Assembly: GCA_013112685.1 (NCBI GenBank)
Contig: JABFGC010000001.1
Coordinates: forward strand, 930,001 to 994,000
Direction of reading: 5' to 3'
From: Chloroflexota bacterium
GTDB taxonomy: Bacteria; Chloroflexota; Anaerolineae; Anaerolineales; Villigracilaceae
Length of the DNA stretch: 64,000 nt
Shown: positions 35,058-42,714 of the stretch, piece after piece
Layout: every line of letters begins with the position of its first letter
Numbering within the stretch: the first letter of the stretch is position 1
Translations under genes and position numbers: made by a program
The notes under the pieces: generated by a model
Told to the model about the DNA's origin: nothing
Databases searched by the model: none
The model's input: only the letters and a program-made list of their open reading frames with translations

Positions 35058-35975
35058 TCATGCCCACCCTCTGTTTCGGGTCCATCGCATCGGTAACATG
35101 TGTTTGCTATCCAACGCCGCGCGCAAGGGATATTCCAGAAATTGCCATATCCTTTTGGCGACTGTCAGCAAGTCCTTCGCCGTTGCATTGAATAGTTCCG
35201 ATTTTTGCAGGAACGTTTCCCACTCTTCTTGCTTGGAAACCGCAAACGATTCCTTCAGCCCATCAGGAATTTGATATGTCAGTCCGGTGGGACGATTGGC
35301 GAAAGTGGATCGAATGGCATTTGCAACGGCTTGACTTTCAAACTCGAATGTTTCGGTAAACAGATAAATGTCGTAATAATCTTTCCAGCGGCTGTTGGCC
35401 TCTGCAAAGCGGACTATGGCATGGAATTTTTCAGAAATGATCGACTCGATTGGATATCCCTTGATGCGCGGCTTTTCCATCCCCAAAAGAATCACGGGAT
35501 AATCCATGTTCATCGCGTCTGACGCCAGTTCATCTGAAAAGCCGATATCCACCTGGACGGGCAGTTTCATCTTTCCCAATTTGCCGACAAAGGTAATTCT
35601 GACGCCGCCTTGATCTGCTTCAGTCCGAGCGCGGGACAGTCGCAATGAGTTGACATCGAAGATGATGCCATCCTCGGGACATGGAACGGAAAGCGCCTTG
35701 CGAAAAACCGACAGAATATCGCGTTGTGCGTTCTTGGAGATTCCCAGAAAATCTATATCGCGCGTGGTTCGACGCATGGGAATCCCCAGCCCGTAGAACA
35801 TCAAACCGCCTTTGAGAATCAAGTCGTTGACGTGCGGCGTTTTGGATAGGCGATGCAGGAATCGTTCCATCCCATAGTATTGAAGAAGTTCGTTGAAAGA
35901 TTGTCTGCTCTCACGCGCCTTGTTCTGCAGCTTCGCCTGAATGGAGGCGGGGATGTTTGAAATCTCACGTTTCAT
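35058..35975 (-). CDS. abiEii: AbiEii-type nucleotidyltransferase toxin
   Basis: 305 residues of the COG2253/AbiEii family: NDLILKGGLMFYGLGIPMRRTTRDIDFLG holds the GG...R.T.DiD nucleotidyltransferase signature, then VQVDIGFSDEL (third acidic strand) and IKGYPIESIISEKFHAIVRFAEANSRWKDYYDIYL, typical of the family. AbiEii toxins modify tRNA or other targets by nucleotide transfer and mediate abortive infection. It overlaps abiEi by four bases; the pair is on the minus strand, opposite to most modules here. The 3' end abuts DUF559 remnant 3. Confidence 0.88.
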   Translation of the reverse strand: MKREISNIPASIQAKLQNKARESRQSFNELLQYYGMERFLHRLSKTPHVNDLILKGGLMFYGLGIPMRRTTRDIDFLGISKNAQRDILSVFRKALSVPCPEDGIIFDVNSLRLSRARTEADQGGVRITFVGKLGKMKLPVQVDIGFSDELASDAMNMDYPVILLGMEKPRIKGYPIESIISEKFHAIVRFAEANSRWKDYYDIYLFTETFEFESQAVANAIRSTFANRPTGLTYQIPDGLKESFAVSKQEEWETFLQKSELFNATAKDLLTVAKRIWQFLEYPLRAALDSKHMLPMRWTRNRGWA

Positions 35976-36574
35976 AGCAGACTCTTCAAATAGGGGATCA
36001 TCAGCTTCTCGACGCGGTTGATTTTTGCATATTCCAGCAGTTTATGCACATCCATTTTTGGCTGGCGGACGTAATCTTTCAGGGCTTCCAGCGCCACGTC
36101 CTCGCTGACGCGGTTCCTGAACTTGAAGCAATCCGCCACGGTCTTTTCGCGGTTGTAGATTTTCACCTTGACTCCGTCCAGCACGTGGACATCCACCCCG
36201 ACAGAATGCAGTGAGTTTTTCACCCAGAACACTTCGAGCGGCGGATATTTCAGGCGCGGTCTTGGCGTGTTTTGCGGCAGAGCCACGTAAATGCTGTGAG
36301 GGATTTGAGTGGTCAGTTCGTAATAATACAGCGCCGAGATCAGGCAGATGACTGCCTTTGGCACGAGCAGGCTGACTTGGACCAGATCGGGATCGCTGGG
36401 CATTTCACTCTCTGCAAGCCGATAAATTCCCCGCGCGTCCCTGACCAGTTCGCCCTGCCTGACCATCTCATAGATGACATGTTCAGGCACGCCCAGCCGT
36501 ATTGCCTCGGCGGCGCGCAGGATTCCTTCGTGTTTCTCGAATATGGTTTTGTACGGAGTATATTTTTCTGTCAT
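35972..36574 (-). CDS. abiEi: AbiEi-type antitoxin/transcriptional regulator
   Basis: 200 residues from MTEKYTPYKTIFEKHEGILRAAEAIRLGVPEHVIYEMVRQGELVRDARGIYRLAE, the winged-helix N-terminal domain of AbiEi. The C-terminal antitoxin domain contains VKIYNREKTVADCFKFRNRVSEDVALEALKDYV. Type IV antitoxins bind their own promoter and counter AbiEii. The ATG at 36574 has no Shine-Dalgarno but lies seven bases after a perfect TATAAT, so it is probably leaderless. An upstream in-frame start at 36637 is less likely. Confidence 0.88.
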   Translation of the reverse strand: MTEKYTPYKTIFEKHEGILRAAEAIRLGVPEHVIYEMVRQGELVRDARGIYRLAESEMPSDPDLVQVSLLVPKAVICLISALYYYELTTQIPHSIYVALPQNTPRPRLKYPPLEVFWVKNSLHSVGVDVHVLDGVKVKIYNREKTVADCFKFRNRVSEDVALEALKDYVRQPKMDVHKLLEYAKINRVEKLMIPYLKSLL

Positions 36575-36581
36575 CAAAGGT

Positions 36582-36610
36582 ATTATACAAGAAAATATAG
36601 GTAAATTCAA
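36582..36610 (-). promoter_or_regulatory. abiE promoter, leaderless
   Basis: -35 TTGAAT (36605-36610), 17-base spacer, -10 TATAAT (36582-36587); ATG seven bases further. Direct TATATTcTTG/TATATTTTCTTG repeats overlap the promoter and could be AbiEi binding sites. Confidence 0.75.
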
Positions 36611-36644
36611 GAATATACATAGACTTTCTTTTTTCACAGGAGTG

Positions 36645-36830
36645 CTTTTTTGATTCTCCCCACCACCGCGGACAGTCCTCTCACAACCTCATCATTCCCA
36701 AAGCGGACAATCCTCAACCCCAGCGCGGATCGCGAAGCATCCCTGTGGAACAGCACCTTCTCCCGCCGTTCATCTTCCTCTTTCTGCAAATCGTGGATGT
36801 CACCTTCCACTTCAATGACCAGTCCCGCCG
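36645..36830 (-). pseudogene. DUF559 gene remnant 4
   Basis: C-terminal half on the minus strand with a short insert (GCGAAGCATCCCTGTGGA) in the region coding REKVL. It ends at the EVDG codons, followed by AAGGATGAATTACGAATGATG repeats. Confidence 0.7.
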
Positions 36831-36869
36831 GAAGAGCAAGGATGAATTACGAATGATGAAGGATGAATT

Positions 36870-37032
36870 CCTTGATTTTCCCCACCACCGCGGACAGTCC
36901 CCTCACAACCTCATCATTCTGAAATCTGACCACCCTCAGCCCCAGCGCGGACAACACCTTCTCCCGCCGTTCATCTTCCTCGTTCTGCAAGTCGTGGATG
37001 TCTCCGTCGACTTCGATGACCAGCACCGCCGA
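36870..37032 (-). pseudogene. DUF559 gene remnant 5
   Basis: Second C-terminal half in tandem directly after remnant 4, again ending at the EVDG codons and AAGGATGAATT repeats. Confidence 0.7.
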
Positions 37033-37072
37033 AAAGCAAGGATGAATTATGAAGGATGAATTACCGTCCCCG

Positions 37073-37133
37073 AATGGAAAACGAATTCACGAATACGCCA
37101 TCATTCGTGTATTCGTGGACAAATTCGTGGATG
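37073..37133. repeat. AATTCGTG-type imperfect palindrome
   Basis: ACGAATTCACGAATAC and ATTCGTGTATTCGTGGACAA form an imperfect palindrome. The same element lies at 48233-48298, in both cases between two DUF559 remnants. Confidence 0.65.
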
Positions 37134-37495
37134 GTTCCTCACAACCTCATCATTCCGAAACCTGACCACCCTCAACCCCAGCGCGGACAACACCTTCTCC
37201 CGCCTGGCATCTTCCTCTTTCTGCTGATCGTGGATATCCCCATCCACTTCAATGACCAGCCCAGCCGAAGTGCAAGGATGAATTATGAAGGATGAAGGAT
37301 GAATAATGTCTCGGTTGAAGGAAAATGCCCATCGCGGAGTCTCCCCCAAATCCGACGATTCAACTGCTCAATTCGCAACCCAAGTTTCCATTGTCGTATT
37401 TGGGGGAGATGTCCGAAGGACAGAGGGGTGAAAATGGACTCCCAGCTTATTCGCCCGTAATTCTTCCCACAAGATTTTCTCGGCGGGAGTCATGT
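37133..37495 (-). pseudogene. DUF559 gene remnant 6, interrupted by palindrome
   Basis: C-terminal half (37133-37265), repeats AAGGATGAA, MITE-like copy b, then N-proximal part (37430-37495). With remnants 4 and 5 it fills the 970-base gap between abiEi and the HigB-like gene. Confidence 0.7.
37341..37408. repeat. MITE-like palindrome, copy b
   Basis: CTCCCCCAAATCCGACGAT paired with ATTGTCGTATTTGGGGGAG, 68 bases, uninterrupted. Confidence 0.75.
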
Positions 37496-37512
37496 ACTTT
37501 CACAACTTTGCC

Positions 37513-37540
37513 TTGACTTGTGTATCAATTATGGTACACT
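37513..37540 (+). promoter_or_regulatory. Promoter, leaderless type
   Basis: -35 TTGACT (37513-37518), 16-base spacer, -10 TACACT (37535-37540), ATG six bases later at 37547. Confidence 0.6.
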
Positions 37541-37546
37541 TACTCT

Positions 37547-37906
37547 ATGAGCGACATTGAAGATAACAAACCAATTCTCGATGTAGTCTTCTATAAAACC
37601 GAATCAGGCAACGAACCTGTGCGCGAATGGTTGAAGGATCTTCCGCGTGAAGATCGGAGAGCCATCGGTGAAGATATCAAAACCGCGCAATATGGCTGGC
37701 CATTGGGAATGCCGTTGATCCGCAAACTCGAGCGCGGACTTTGGGAGGTGCGGTCTAGCATCAGCATAGGGATTGCAAGAGTTTTCTTTACAGTCAAAGA
37801 CAGCTTGATGATCCTGCTACATGGGTTTGTGAAGAAGTCGCAGAAAACCCCGCAAAATGAATTGGATACCGCTCGCCGTCGTTTGAGCAATTTAGAGAAG
37901 GACTAA
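37547..37906 (+). CDS. RelE/ParE-superfamily toxin (HigB/Gp49-like)
   Basis: 119 residues. LDVVFYKTESGNEPVREWLKDLPREDRRAIGEDIKTAQYGWPLGMPLIRKLERGLWEVRSSI and ARVFFTVKDSLMILLHGFVKKSQKTPQNELDTARRR match the phage-derived Gp49-like/HigB branch, which cleaves mRNA on ribosomes. The upstream start at 37520 is rejected because it lies before the -10 box. An HTH antitoxin follows after four bases, giving a toxin-first HigBA order. Confidence 0.88.
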   Translation: MSDIEDNKPILDVVFYKTESGNEPVREWLKDLPREDRRAIGEDIKTAQYGWPLGMPLIRKLERGLWEVRSSISIGIARVFFTVKDSLMILLHGFVKKSQKTPQNELDTARRRLSNLEKD

Positions 37907-37910
37907 AACC

Positions 37911-38192
37911 ATGAACAAGAAACATATCGGAAGCAAATTTGACGATTTCCTCAAGGATGAAAATCTTTTCGAGCAAGTGCAAGCCGCCGCGATCAAGCGC
38001 GTGGTTGTCTATCAAATCGCGCAAGAGATGAAACTCAAAAAACTGACCAAAACCGAAATGGCAAGCCGCATGAAGACCAGCCGCGCCGCTTTGGAACGCC
38101 TGCTTGACCCAGACAATGCTTCGATCACGTTATTCACATTGGAACGCGCCGCGTCTGCGCTGGGAAAGAAATTGAAGGTGGAACTTGCATGA
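37911..38192 (+). CDS. HTH-domain antitoxin (HigA-like)
   Basis: 93 residues. A helical start (FDDFLKDENLFEQVQAAAIKRVVVYQIAQEMKLKKLTKTEMA) leads to an XRE-type HTH: KLTKTEMASRMKTSRAALERLLDPDNASITLFTLERAASALGKKL. Forms the antitoxin of the preceding Gp49-like toxin. Its stop is followed by AGGAATGATGAAGGATGAA repeats and DUF559 remnant 7. Confidence 0.87.
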   Translation: MNKKHIGSKFDDFLKDENLFEQVQAAAIKRVVVYQIAQEMKLKKLTKTEMASRMKTSRAALERLLDPDNASITLFTLERAASALGKKLKVELA

Positions 38193-38212
38193 ATTAGGAA
38201 TGATGAAGGATG

Positions 38213-38735
38213 AATTCTCTGATCCTCCCCACCACCGCGGACCGCTCCGCGTCCTCACGACCTCATCCTTCCCAAACCTGACCATGCTTCGACAGGCTCA
38301 GCACAGGCTCCTCAGCCCCAGCGCGGATCGCGAAGCATCCCCGTAGGGGACAACACCTTCTCCCGCCGTTCATCTTCCTCTTTCTGCAAATCGTGGACAT
38401 CGCCATCCACCTCAATGACCAGCCCCGCCGAAAGAGCAAGGATGAATTACCCAGCACTTGCAGTTCTGGGCAAGTGTGAATGCTGAAGGATGAATTTTTG
38501 TCGCGTTCGCAGGAAAATGCCCATCGCGGAGTCTCCCCTTGCGAAGCACCCTGCGGGCAAATCCGACGATTCAAACTCTCAATGGTCATCCCAAATTTTG
38601 ATTGTCGTATTTGGGGGAGATGTCCGAAGGACAGAGGGGGTAAAAATGGACTCCCAGCTTATTCGCCCGCCGAAGGTCCCCGAAGCGGGCAATTCTTCCC
38701 ACAAGATTTTCTCGGCGGGAGTCATCTCACGGCGA
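38213..38735 (-). pseudogene. DUF559 gene remnant 7, with insertions
   Basis: C-terminal half with an insert (ATGCTTCGACAGGCTCAGCA) and GCGAAGCATCCC insert, AAGGATGAA repeats around CCCAGCACTTGCAGTTCTGG, MITE-like copy c, and N-proximal part to 38735. Fills the gap up to 38775. Confidence 0.7.
38533..38619. repeat. MITE-like palindrome, copy c
   Basis: Same palindrome as copy a, with the same TTGCGAAGCACCC insert in its left arm. Confidence 0.7.
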
Positions 38736-38758
38736 AGTTCTTTAGTGCAATCGGCAGG

Positions 38759-38767
38759 TGCTATAAT
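38759..38767 (+). promoter_or_regulatory. Extended -10 promoter, leaderless type
   Basis: TGCTATAAT directly after the DUF559 remnant; ATG seven bases later. The -35 is poor, as allowed for TGn promoters. Confidence 0.65.
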
Positions 38768-38774
38768 TGACCTC

Positions 38775-38990
38775 ATGGACGCAAATTTCGATATCAAGCT
38801 TTATCGCGAGCGTTGGAAAGCCGTCGAAGAAATCGAACGGCAGGAACTTCGCGCCATGTCCATTGAGAAACATTGGAAACAGATCAACAATCTCATTCGG
38901 TTTGCAATCGAAAATGGATTGACTCGCGGTAAAGACGACAGTGAAATGGAAGTGTTTCGCCGTTGGGCAAAATTACGGGGATTTGCATGA
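38775..38990 (+). CDS. Small partner protein of DUF6036-like nucleotidyltransferase (second copy)
   Basis: 71 residues (MDANFDIKLYRERWKAVEEIERQELRAMSIEKHWKQINNLIRFA to EMEVFRRWAKLRGFA), clear paralogue of 33580. It overlaps the next gene by four bases (ATGA). Charged and helical, no domain assigned. The tight conserved pairing with a nucleotidyltransferase suggests the antitoxin half of a toxin-antitoxin-like unit. Confidence 0.72.
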   Translation: MDANFDIKLYRERWKAVEEIERQELRAMSIEKHWKQINNLIRFAIENGLTRGKDDSEMEVFRRWAKLRGFA

Positions 38991-39559
38991 AACTGCATAA
39001 GGACATCGAACCTTTTCGCGCAACCATCGAAGCTCTGCAAAGGCTTCTTGAAAGGTTCGACAATCGCGGCGTGATCATTGGCGGAATCGCCGTTGGCTTT
39101 TTGGGCAGACCCCGCCTGACCGAAGATGTGGACGCGATGTTTCTACTTTCCACACAAGATATTCCCAAATTTCTGGAAGCGGCAAAGAACGAAAATATCG
39201 AACCGAGAATCCCAAACGCGGACGAGTTCGCTCGCAAGAACCGTGTTCTCTTGCTTCAACATGTTCCCACCGAAACGAACATTGACATTTCTCTCGGCAT
39301 CATGCCATTTGAAGAGGAAATGGTTGATCGGAGCATCGTTCAATCCACCTCCACGCTATCGGTTAGACTGCCGACTCCAGAAGACTTGATCATTATGAAG
39401 GCGGTTGCTCACCGCCCAAAGGATTTGGAAGATATCCGAACCATCGTGGACAAGAATCCCAAACTGGACATCCCCCGCATTGAGAAGTGGGTCAAGCAAT
39501 TTGCAGAAGTTCTGGAAATGCCTTCATTGTGGGATGATATTGCAGACATTCTCAAGTAA
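38987..39559 (+). CDS. DUF6036/AbiEii-like nucleotidyltransferase, intact copy
   Basis: 190 residues. GVIIGGIAVGFLGRPRLTEDVDAMFLL carries GG...D-x-D; NIDISLGIMPFEEEMV gives the third acidic strand; SVRLPTPEDLIIMKAVAHRPKDLEDIRTIV is the family's C-terminal landmark. Probably transfers a nucleotide to an RNA or protein target. It is the intact version of the gene at 33792. Its stop is followed almost immediately by the 3' end of DUF559 remnant 8. Confidence 0.82.
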   Translation: MKLHKDIEPFRATIEALQRLLERFDNRGVIIGGIAVGFLGRPRLTEDVDAMFLLSTQDIPKFLEAAKNENIEPRIPNADEFARKNRVLLLQHVPTETNIDISLGIMPFEEEMVDRSIVQSTSTLSVRLPTPEDLIIMKAVAHRPKDLEDIRTIVDKNPKLDIPRIEKWVKQFAEVLEMPSLWDDIADILK

Positions 39560-39742
39560 TTCCCTGATCTTCCCCACCACCGCGGACACACTCCTCACAA
39601 CCTCATCATTCCGACCCCCACCCCGCCCCTGCGTAGCGGGGCGGAGGGGGTATCGTGGATGTCGCCATCGACTTCAATGACCAGCTTGGCTTTGTGACAA
39701 TAAAAGTCAATAATGGATCCCTGAATGACTTGTGGTTCAACT
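39558..39742 (-). pseudogene. DUF559 gene remnant 8
   Basis: C-terminal piece, internal replacement by a GC-rich palindrome (CCCCGCCCCTGCGTAGCGGG), then the EVDG to QGFIV region. The N-terminal third is missing. Confidence 0.7.
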
Positions 39743-39756
39743 TACCTGCATAGTGC

Positions 39757-39785
39757 TTGACGTTTAGTGCGAGACACTATATAAT
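39757..39785 (+). promoter_or_regulatory. Promoter, leaderless type
   Basis: TTGACG (39757-39762), 17-base spacer, TATAAT (39780-39785); GTG start six bases later at 39792. Confidence 0.8.
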
Positions 39786-39791
39786 AGCTCT

Positions 39792-40073
39792 GTGATCAAA
39801 ACCTTCAAAGACGCTGAAACTGAGAAGATCTATCAGCGCGAGCGTTCGCGGAAATTGCCGTCGGATATAAAACAGGTAGCACTCCGAAAATTAAGAATGA
39901 TCAACAACGCCATCAACCTCAATGATCTGCGAGTTCCGCCTGCGAATAGACTTGAAAAACTCAGTGGTGACCGTGCGGGGCAACACAGCATCCGAATTAA
40001 TGACCAATGGCGAATCTGTTTTGAGTGGCGCGGCAGTGACGCATTTAACGTTGAAATAACAGATTACAATTAG
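39792..40073 (+). CDS. higB: HigB-family toxin (RelE superfamily)
   Basis: 93 residues, GTG start. MIKTFKDAETEKIYQRERSRKLPSDIKQVALRKLRMI and RLEKLSGDRAGQHSIRINDQWRICFEWRGSDAFNVEITDY are classical for HigB/killer-protein toxins, ribosome-dependent RNases. It stands 11 bases upstream of the HigA gene. The promoter lies immediately upstream and the start codon probably is the transcript's first codon. Confidence 0.92.
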   Translation: MIKTFKDAETEKIYQRERSRKLPSDIKQVALRKLRMINNAINLNDLRVPPANRLEKLSGDRAGQHSIRINDQWRICFEWRGSDAFNVEITDYN

Positions 40074-40084
40074 AAGGAGCCAAA

Positions 40085-40387
40085 ATGACTGACAAACTCT
40101 CCCCTATCCATCCAGGCGAAGTATTGTTGGAAGAATTCATCCTCCCGATGAGCTTGAGCCAGAATCGCCTTGCGATTGATATTGGCGTAGACGCACGTCG
40201 CATCAACGAGATCGTGCTTGGCAAGCGCGCCATCACCGCTGACACCGCTTTACGGCTCTCGCGTTTCTTTGGCAACTCCCCTCAATTTTGGATGGGGCTA
40301 CAAGCCCAATACGACCTTGATGTTGCTGAAGATCAACTCGGCAAACGGCTTGACCGTGAAGTCCGCCCCTATGCATTGGCTGGATAA
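40085..40387 (+). CDS. higA: HigA-family antitoxin
   Basis: 100 residues. LSPIHPGEVLLEEFILPMSLSQNRLAIDIGVDARRINEIVLGKRAITADTALRLSRFFGNSPQFWMGLQAQYDL is the canonical HigA XRE-type antitoxin with the HPGE start. GGAG precedes its ATG. It neutralises the HigB toxin and represses the operon. A terminator follows, whose right arm runs into the intact DUF559 gene. Confidence 0.93.
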   Translation: MTDKLSPIHPGEVLLEEFILPMSLSQNRLAIDIGVDARRINEIVLGKRAITADTALRLSRFFGNSPQFWMGLQAQYDLDVAEDQLGKRLDREVRPYALAG

Positions 40388-40389
40388 TG

Positions 40390-40420
40390 AAAAGAGCGAC
40401 TCGCAACGGATCGCTCTTTT
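40390..40420 (+). terminator. Rho-independent terminator
   Basis: AAAAGAGCGA (40390-40399) pairs with TCGCTCTTTT (40411-40420). The same hairpin type recurs at 47982. Confidence 0.85.
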
Positions 40421-40788
40421 CATTTGCCGATCAATTCTTTGATCCTCCCCGCCACCGCGGATAGACTCTTCACCACCTCATCATTCCCAAACCTGACCAC
40501 CCTCAACCCCAGCGCGGACAATACCTTCTCCCGCCGTTCATCTTCCTCTTTCTGCAAGTCGTGGATGTCGCCATCCACTTCAATGACCAATCCCGCCCTG
40601 TGACAGTAAAAGTCAACGATGAAGCCTTGAATGACTTGTTGACGTCTAAACCGAACACCCAACTTGTTGGCACGGATTTCGTGCCACAGCAGTTTTTCTG
40701 CGGGCGTCATCTCTCGCCGTAACTCTTTTGCGCGTTCCAGTTTTGCCTTGCTGACTTTTTGACCTGTGACAATATTATTGATGGACAT
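40420..40788 (-). CDS. DUF559 (Vsr-like PD-(D/E)XK endonuclease fold) protein, intact
   Basis: 122 residues. The N-terminal ERAKELRREMTPAEKLLWHEIRANKLGVRFRRQQVIQGFIVDFYC and then AGLVIEVDGDIHD give the D...E-x-D core of DUF559, related to very-short-patch-repair nucleases. [19 protein letters not shown] closes the fold. Nuclease activity is plausible but unproven. It is one of two intact copies (the other at 46854) among about eighteen same-strand copies that separate the toxin-antitoxin modules. It converges with higBA. Confidence 0.87.
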   Translation of the reverse strand: MSINNIVTGQKVSKAKLERAKELRREMTPAEKLLWHEIRANKLGVRFRRQQVIQGFIVDFYCHRAGLVIEVDGDIHDLQKEEDERREKVLSALGLRVVRFGNDEVVKSLSAVAGRIKELIGK

Positions 40789-40795
40789 GATGGAA

Positions 40796-40975
40796 TTTTA
40801 CCCCTCTCCCGTCTCGCCAAGGGGGAGAAGCCCAGACCTTCCTCGAATAGAACTACCCTTGGAAAACCGTCACACCCATCAACAGACCAGCCCCCTTCCC
40901 ACATCGTCCCCTTGTGGGATTTGGGAAGGGCAGGGGGATAGGTTTTTCTCTCTTCCCTCCCCCGTTTGGATTTGA
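40796..40975. repeat. GC-rich palindrome cluster (P2 type)
   Basis: CCCTCTCCCGTCTCGCC/AAGGGGGAGA, CCCTTCCCACATCGTCCCC and TTTGGGAAGGGCAGGGGG pair with each other, ending CTTCCCTCCCCCGTTTGGAT. Similar clusters at 47240 and 49340. Non-coding. Confidence 0.65.
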
Positions 40976-41006
40976 CAAAATTGCCATGAAACACGGAACA
41001 AATGTC

Positions 41007-41015
41007 CGCTATAAT
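41007..41015 (+). promoter_or_regulatory. -10 box, leaderless type
   Basis: CCGCTATAAT (box 41010-41015), ATG six bases later. The preceding 40 bases resemble those before 47446. Confidence 0.6.
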
Positions 41016-41021
41016 AAAAGC

Positions 41022-41312
41022 ATGGAAATCGAGAAGCTTCTCCAGTCACGAAAAGAGCAGATACTTGCTGTTACTCGCAAAAACGGCGCTTATGACGTGC
41101 GTGTATTCGGCTCGGTCGCGCGTGGCGAAGCGCGCCCAGATAGTGACATTGATTTCCTCGTAAAACTCGAAGCGGGACGTAGTTTGTTGGACCTGGCGCG
41201 TTTACTTCGTGAATTGCAGGCTTTGCTCGGCATGCCAGTGGATGTTGTCACAGAAGCGGGATTACGTCCGCGGATACGCCCGCAAGTGTTGAAGGACGCA
41301 CGCCCTCTATGA
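41022..41312 (+). CDS. mntA: MntA-type nucleotidyltransferase antitoxin
   Basis: 96 residues. YDVRVFGSVARGEARPDSDIDFLVKL is the minimal nucleotidyltransferase motif (GSxxRGEA...D-x-D). It continues with SLLDLARLLRELQALLGMPVDVVTEAGLRP. MntA proteins neutralise HEPN toxins by adenylylating a Tyr near the active site. Its TGA overlaps the ATG of the HEPN gene. The start at 41022 is fixed by the -10 box six bases upstream; the frame is open further upstream through repeat DNA. Confidence 0.92.
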   Translation: MEIEKLLQSRKEQILAVTRKNGAYDVRVFGSVARGEARPDSDIDFLVKLEAGRSLLDLARLLRELQALLGMPVDVVTEAGLRPRIRPQVLKDARPL

Positions 41313-41647
41313 GAAGCGAACGCGAACGTTTGCTGGACATCCTCGAAGCCATTGAGCGGATCGAGAAGTATGCAGTTGAAGGCAAAGCCGCCTTTGAAGC
41401 GGACGAACTCATCCAGAATTGGATGGTCAATCACATTTCGGTTATCGGGGAAGCGTGTCATTCGCTTTCCCCTGAATTTCAAGCCAGCCATGCGAACGTC
41501 CCCTGGGCGGACATTATCGGGATGCGGAACATCCTTGTTCATCACTACTTTGGCATTGACGAAGATGCGGTTTGGTCAGTAGTAGAGAAGGATATTCCCG
41601 AGTTGAAGTTCAATATCGAAACAATCTTGAAAGCCCTGGAAGAATAG
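41309..41647 (+). CDS. hepT: HepT-type HEPN RNase toxin (DUF86)
   Basis: 112 residues. A HEPN four-helix protein with IGEACHSLSPEFQASHANVPWADIIGMRNILVHHYFGID. The R-x4-H motif (RNILVH) is the RNase active site, and HYFG holds the Tyr that MntA modifies in the studied system. Toxin of the MntA/HepT pair encoded with the preceding gene. Downstream is DUF559 remnant 10. Confidence 0.92.
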   Translation: MRSERERLLDILEAIERIEKYAVEGKAAFEADELIQNWMVNHISVIGEACHSLSPEFQASHANVPWADIIGMRNILVHHYFGIDEDAVWSVVEKDIPELKFNIETILKALEE

Positions 41648-41684
41648 AAACATTCCAAATATCAAGCTTGTTGGGCGGCAATTG

Positions 41685-41803
41685 CTTTCTTGATCTTCCC
41701 CACCACCGCGGACAGTTCTCTCACAACCTCATCATTCCCAAAGCGGACCACCCTCAGCCCCAGCGCGGACAACGCCTTCTCTCGCCGTTCATCTTCCGCC
41801 ATG
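41685..41803 (-). pseudogene. DUF559 gene remnant 10 (short)
   Basis: Only the C-terminal third (IKE... back to DERREKVL) is left. It is cut at GCCATGATATAATG, where the promoter of the winged-helix module begins. The identical junction is seen at 46452. Confidence 0.72.
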
Positions 41804-41804
41804 A

Positions 41805-41850
41805 TATAATGACGTAAATCAGACGTCATAAAACGTCAAATAAACGTCAG
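41805..41850 (+). promoter_or_regulatory. Promoter and ACGTCA-repeat operator
   Basis: TATAAT (41805-41810) followed by GACGT, GACGTCA, AACGTCA and AACGTCA spaced about 11 bases apart. Positioned for autorepression by the winged-helix protein. AGGAG follows before the ATG. Confidence 0.65.
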
Positions 41851-41860
41851 GAGAAAATCC

Positions 41861-42190
41861 ATGATCGAAGTGCTTCTGGGCTCAAAGAATGCAGAGCGGG
41901 TTTTGTTATACCTCTTCACACGTGAAGAAGGCTACGCACGTGAAATTGCCAGCTTTTACAACACGGACCTGAAACCCATCCAAATGCAATTGGACAAGTT
42001 CGAAAAAGGCGGCGTACTCGTCAGCCGCTCCATCGGGCGGACTCGCCCCTATGAATTCAATCCGCGTTACCCTTTCTTGAATGAATTGAAAGCCTTACTC
42101 GAAAAGGCGTTGTCGTTTTACCCTGCCAAAGAACAGGGAGAACTGACAATGAATCGCCGCCGTCCACGGGCGAAGGGGAAAACGCTATGA
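41861..42190 (+). CDS. Winged-helix regulator/antitoxin of nucleotidyltransferase module
   Basis: 109 residues. AERVLLYLFTREEGYAREIASFYNTDLKPIQMQLDKFEKGGVLVSRSIGRTRPYEFNPRYPFLNELKALLEKALSFY is a winged-helix protein of the ArsR/MarR-like type, with a basic tail (MNRRRPRAKGKTL). Nearly identical to 46512 and, in its first half, to 32805. Overlaps the nucleotidyltransferase gene by ATGA; probably the antitoxin and autorepressor, binding the ACGTCA repeats upstream. Confidence 0.82.
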   Translation: MIEVLLGSKNAERVLLYLFTREEGYAREIASFYNTDLKPIQMQLDKFEKGGVLVSRSIGRTRPYEFNPRYPFLNELKALLEKALSFYPAKEQGELTMNRRRPRAKGKTL

Positions 42191-42714
42191 AAAAGATCAA
42201 GAACATGAGCCAGGTGGAACTGGCAGCCTATGTTCAAGACTCTTTGCAAGCGGACGGAATTCAAGTTGTGCTTTCAGGCGGGAGCGCGGTTTCATTTTAC
42301 AGCAGCGACAAATATGTTTCAAAAGACTTGGACCTGATCAACACAAGTTTTTCAAGACGAAGCAAGATCAAAGCCGTAATGGACAAACTCGGCTTCCACG
42401 AGCAGGGACGTTATTTCATTCACCCCGAAACAACCTTCTTCATTGAGTTCCCCGATGGACCACTTTCAGTAGGCGAAGAACCTGTAAAAGAAATCAGCGA
42501 ATTCGCACTTGCGACGGGGACATTGCGAGTGCTCTCCCCCACGGACTGTGTCAAGGACAGGTTGTGTGCGTTCTATTTCTGGAATGACTTGCAGGGATTG
42601 GAGCAGGCGATCTTGGTGACAAAAAGCCAGAAAGTAGACATGAAAGAAATCAAACGCTGGTCGAAGGTAGAGGGAAAAGAAAAAGAATTCAAGGCATTTA
42701 CAGACAAGCTTTGA
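42187..42714 (+). CDS. Nucleotidyltransferase toxin-like protein
   Basis: 175 residues. IQVVLSGGSAVSFYSSDKYVSKDLDLINTSF carries GGS...K-DLD, and FHEQGRYFIHPETTFFIEFPDGPL gives the later strands; TDCVKDRLCAFYFWNDLQGLEQAILVTKSQKVDMKEIKRWSKVEG resembles AbiEii-like C termini. Encoded with the winged-helix protein as a two-gene unit. Its TGA stop (AAGCTTTGATCTT) lies in sequence matching the DUF559 3' consensus, so the repeat boundary coincides with the gene end. Confidence 0.78.
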   Translation: MKKIKNMSQVELAAYVQDSLQADGIQVVLSGGSAVSFYSSDKYVSKDLDLINTSFSRRSKIKAVMDKLGFHEQGRYFIHPETTFFIEFPDGPLSVGEEPVKEISEFALATGTLRVLSPTDCVKDRLCAFYFWNDLQGLEQAILVTKSQKVDMKEIKRWSKVEGKEKEFKAFTDKL

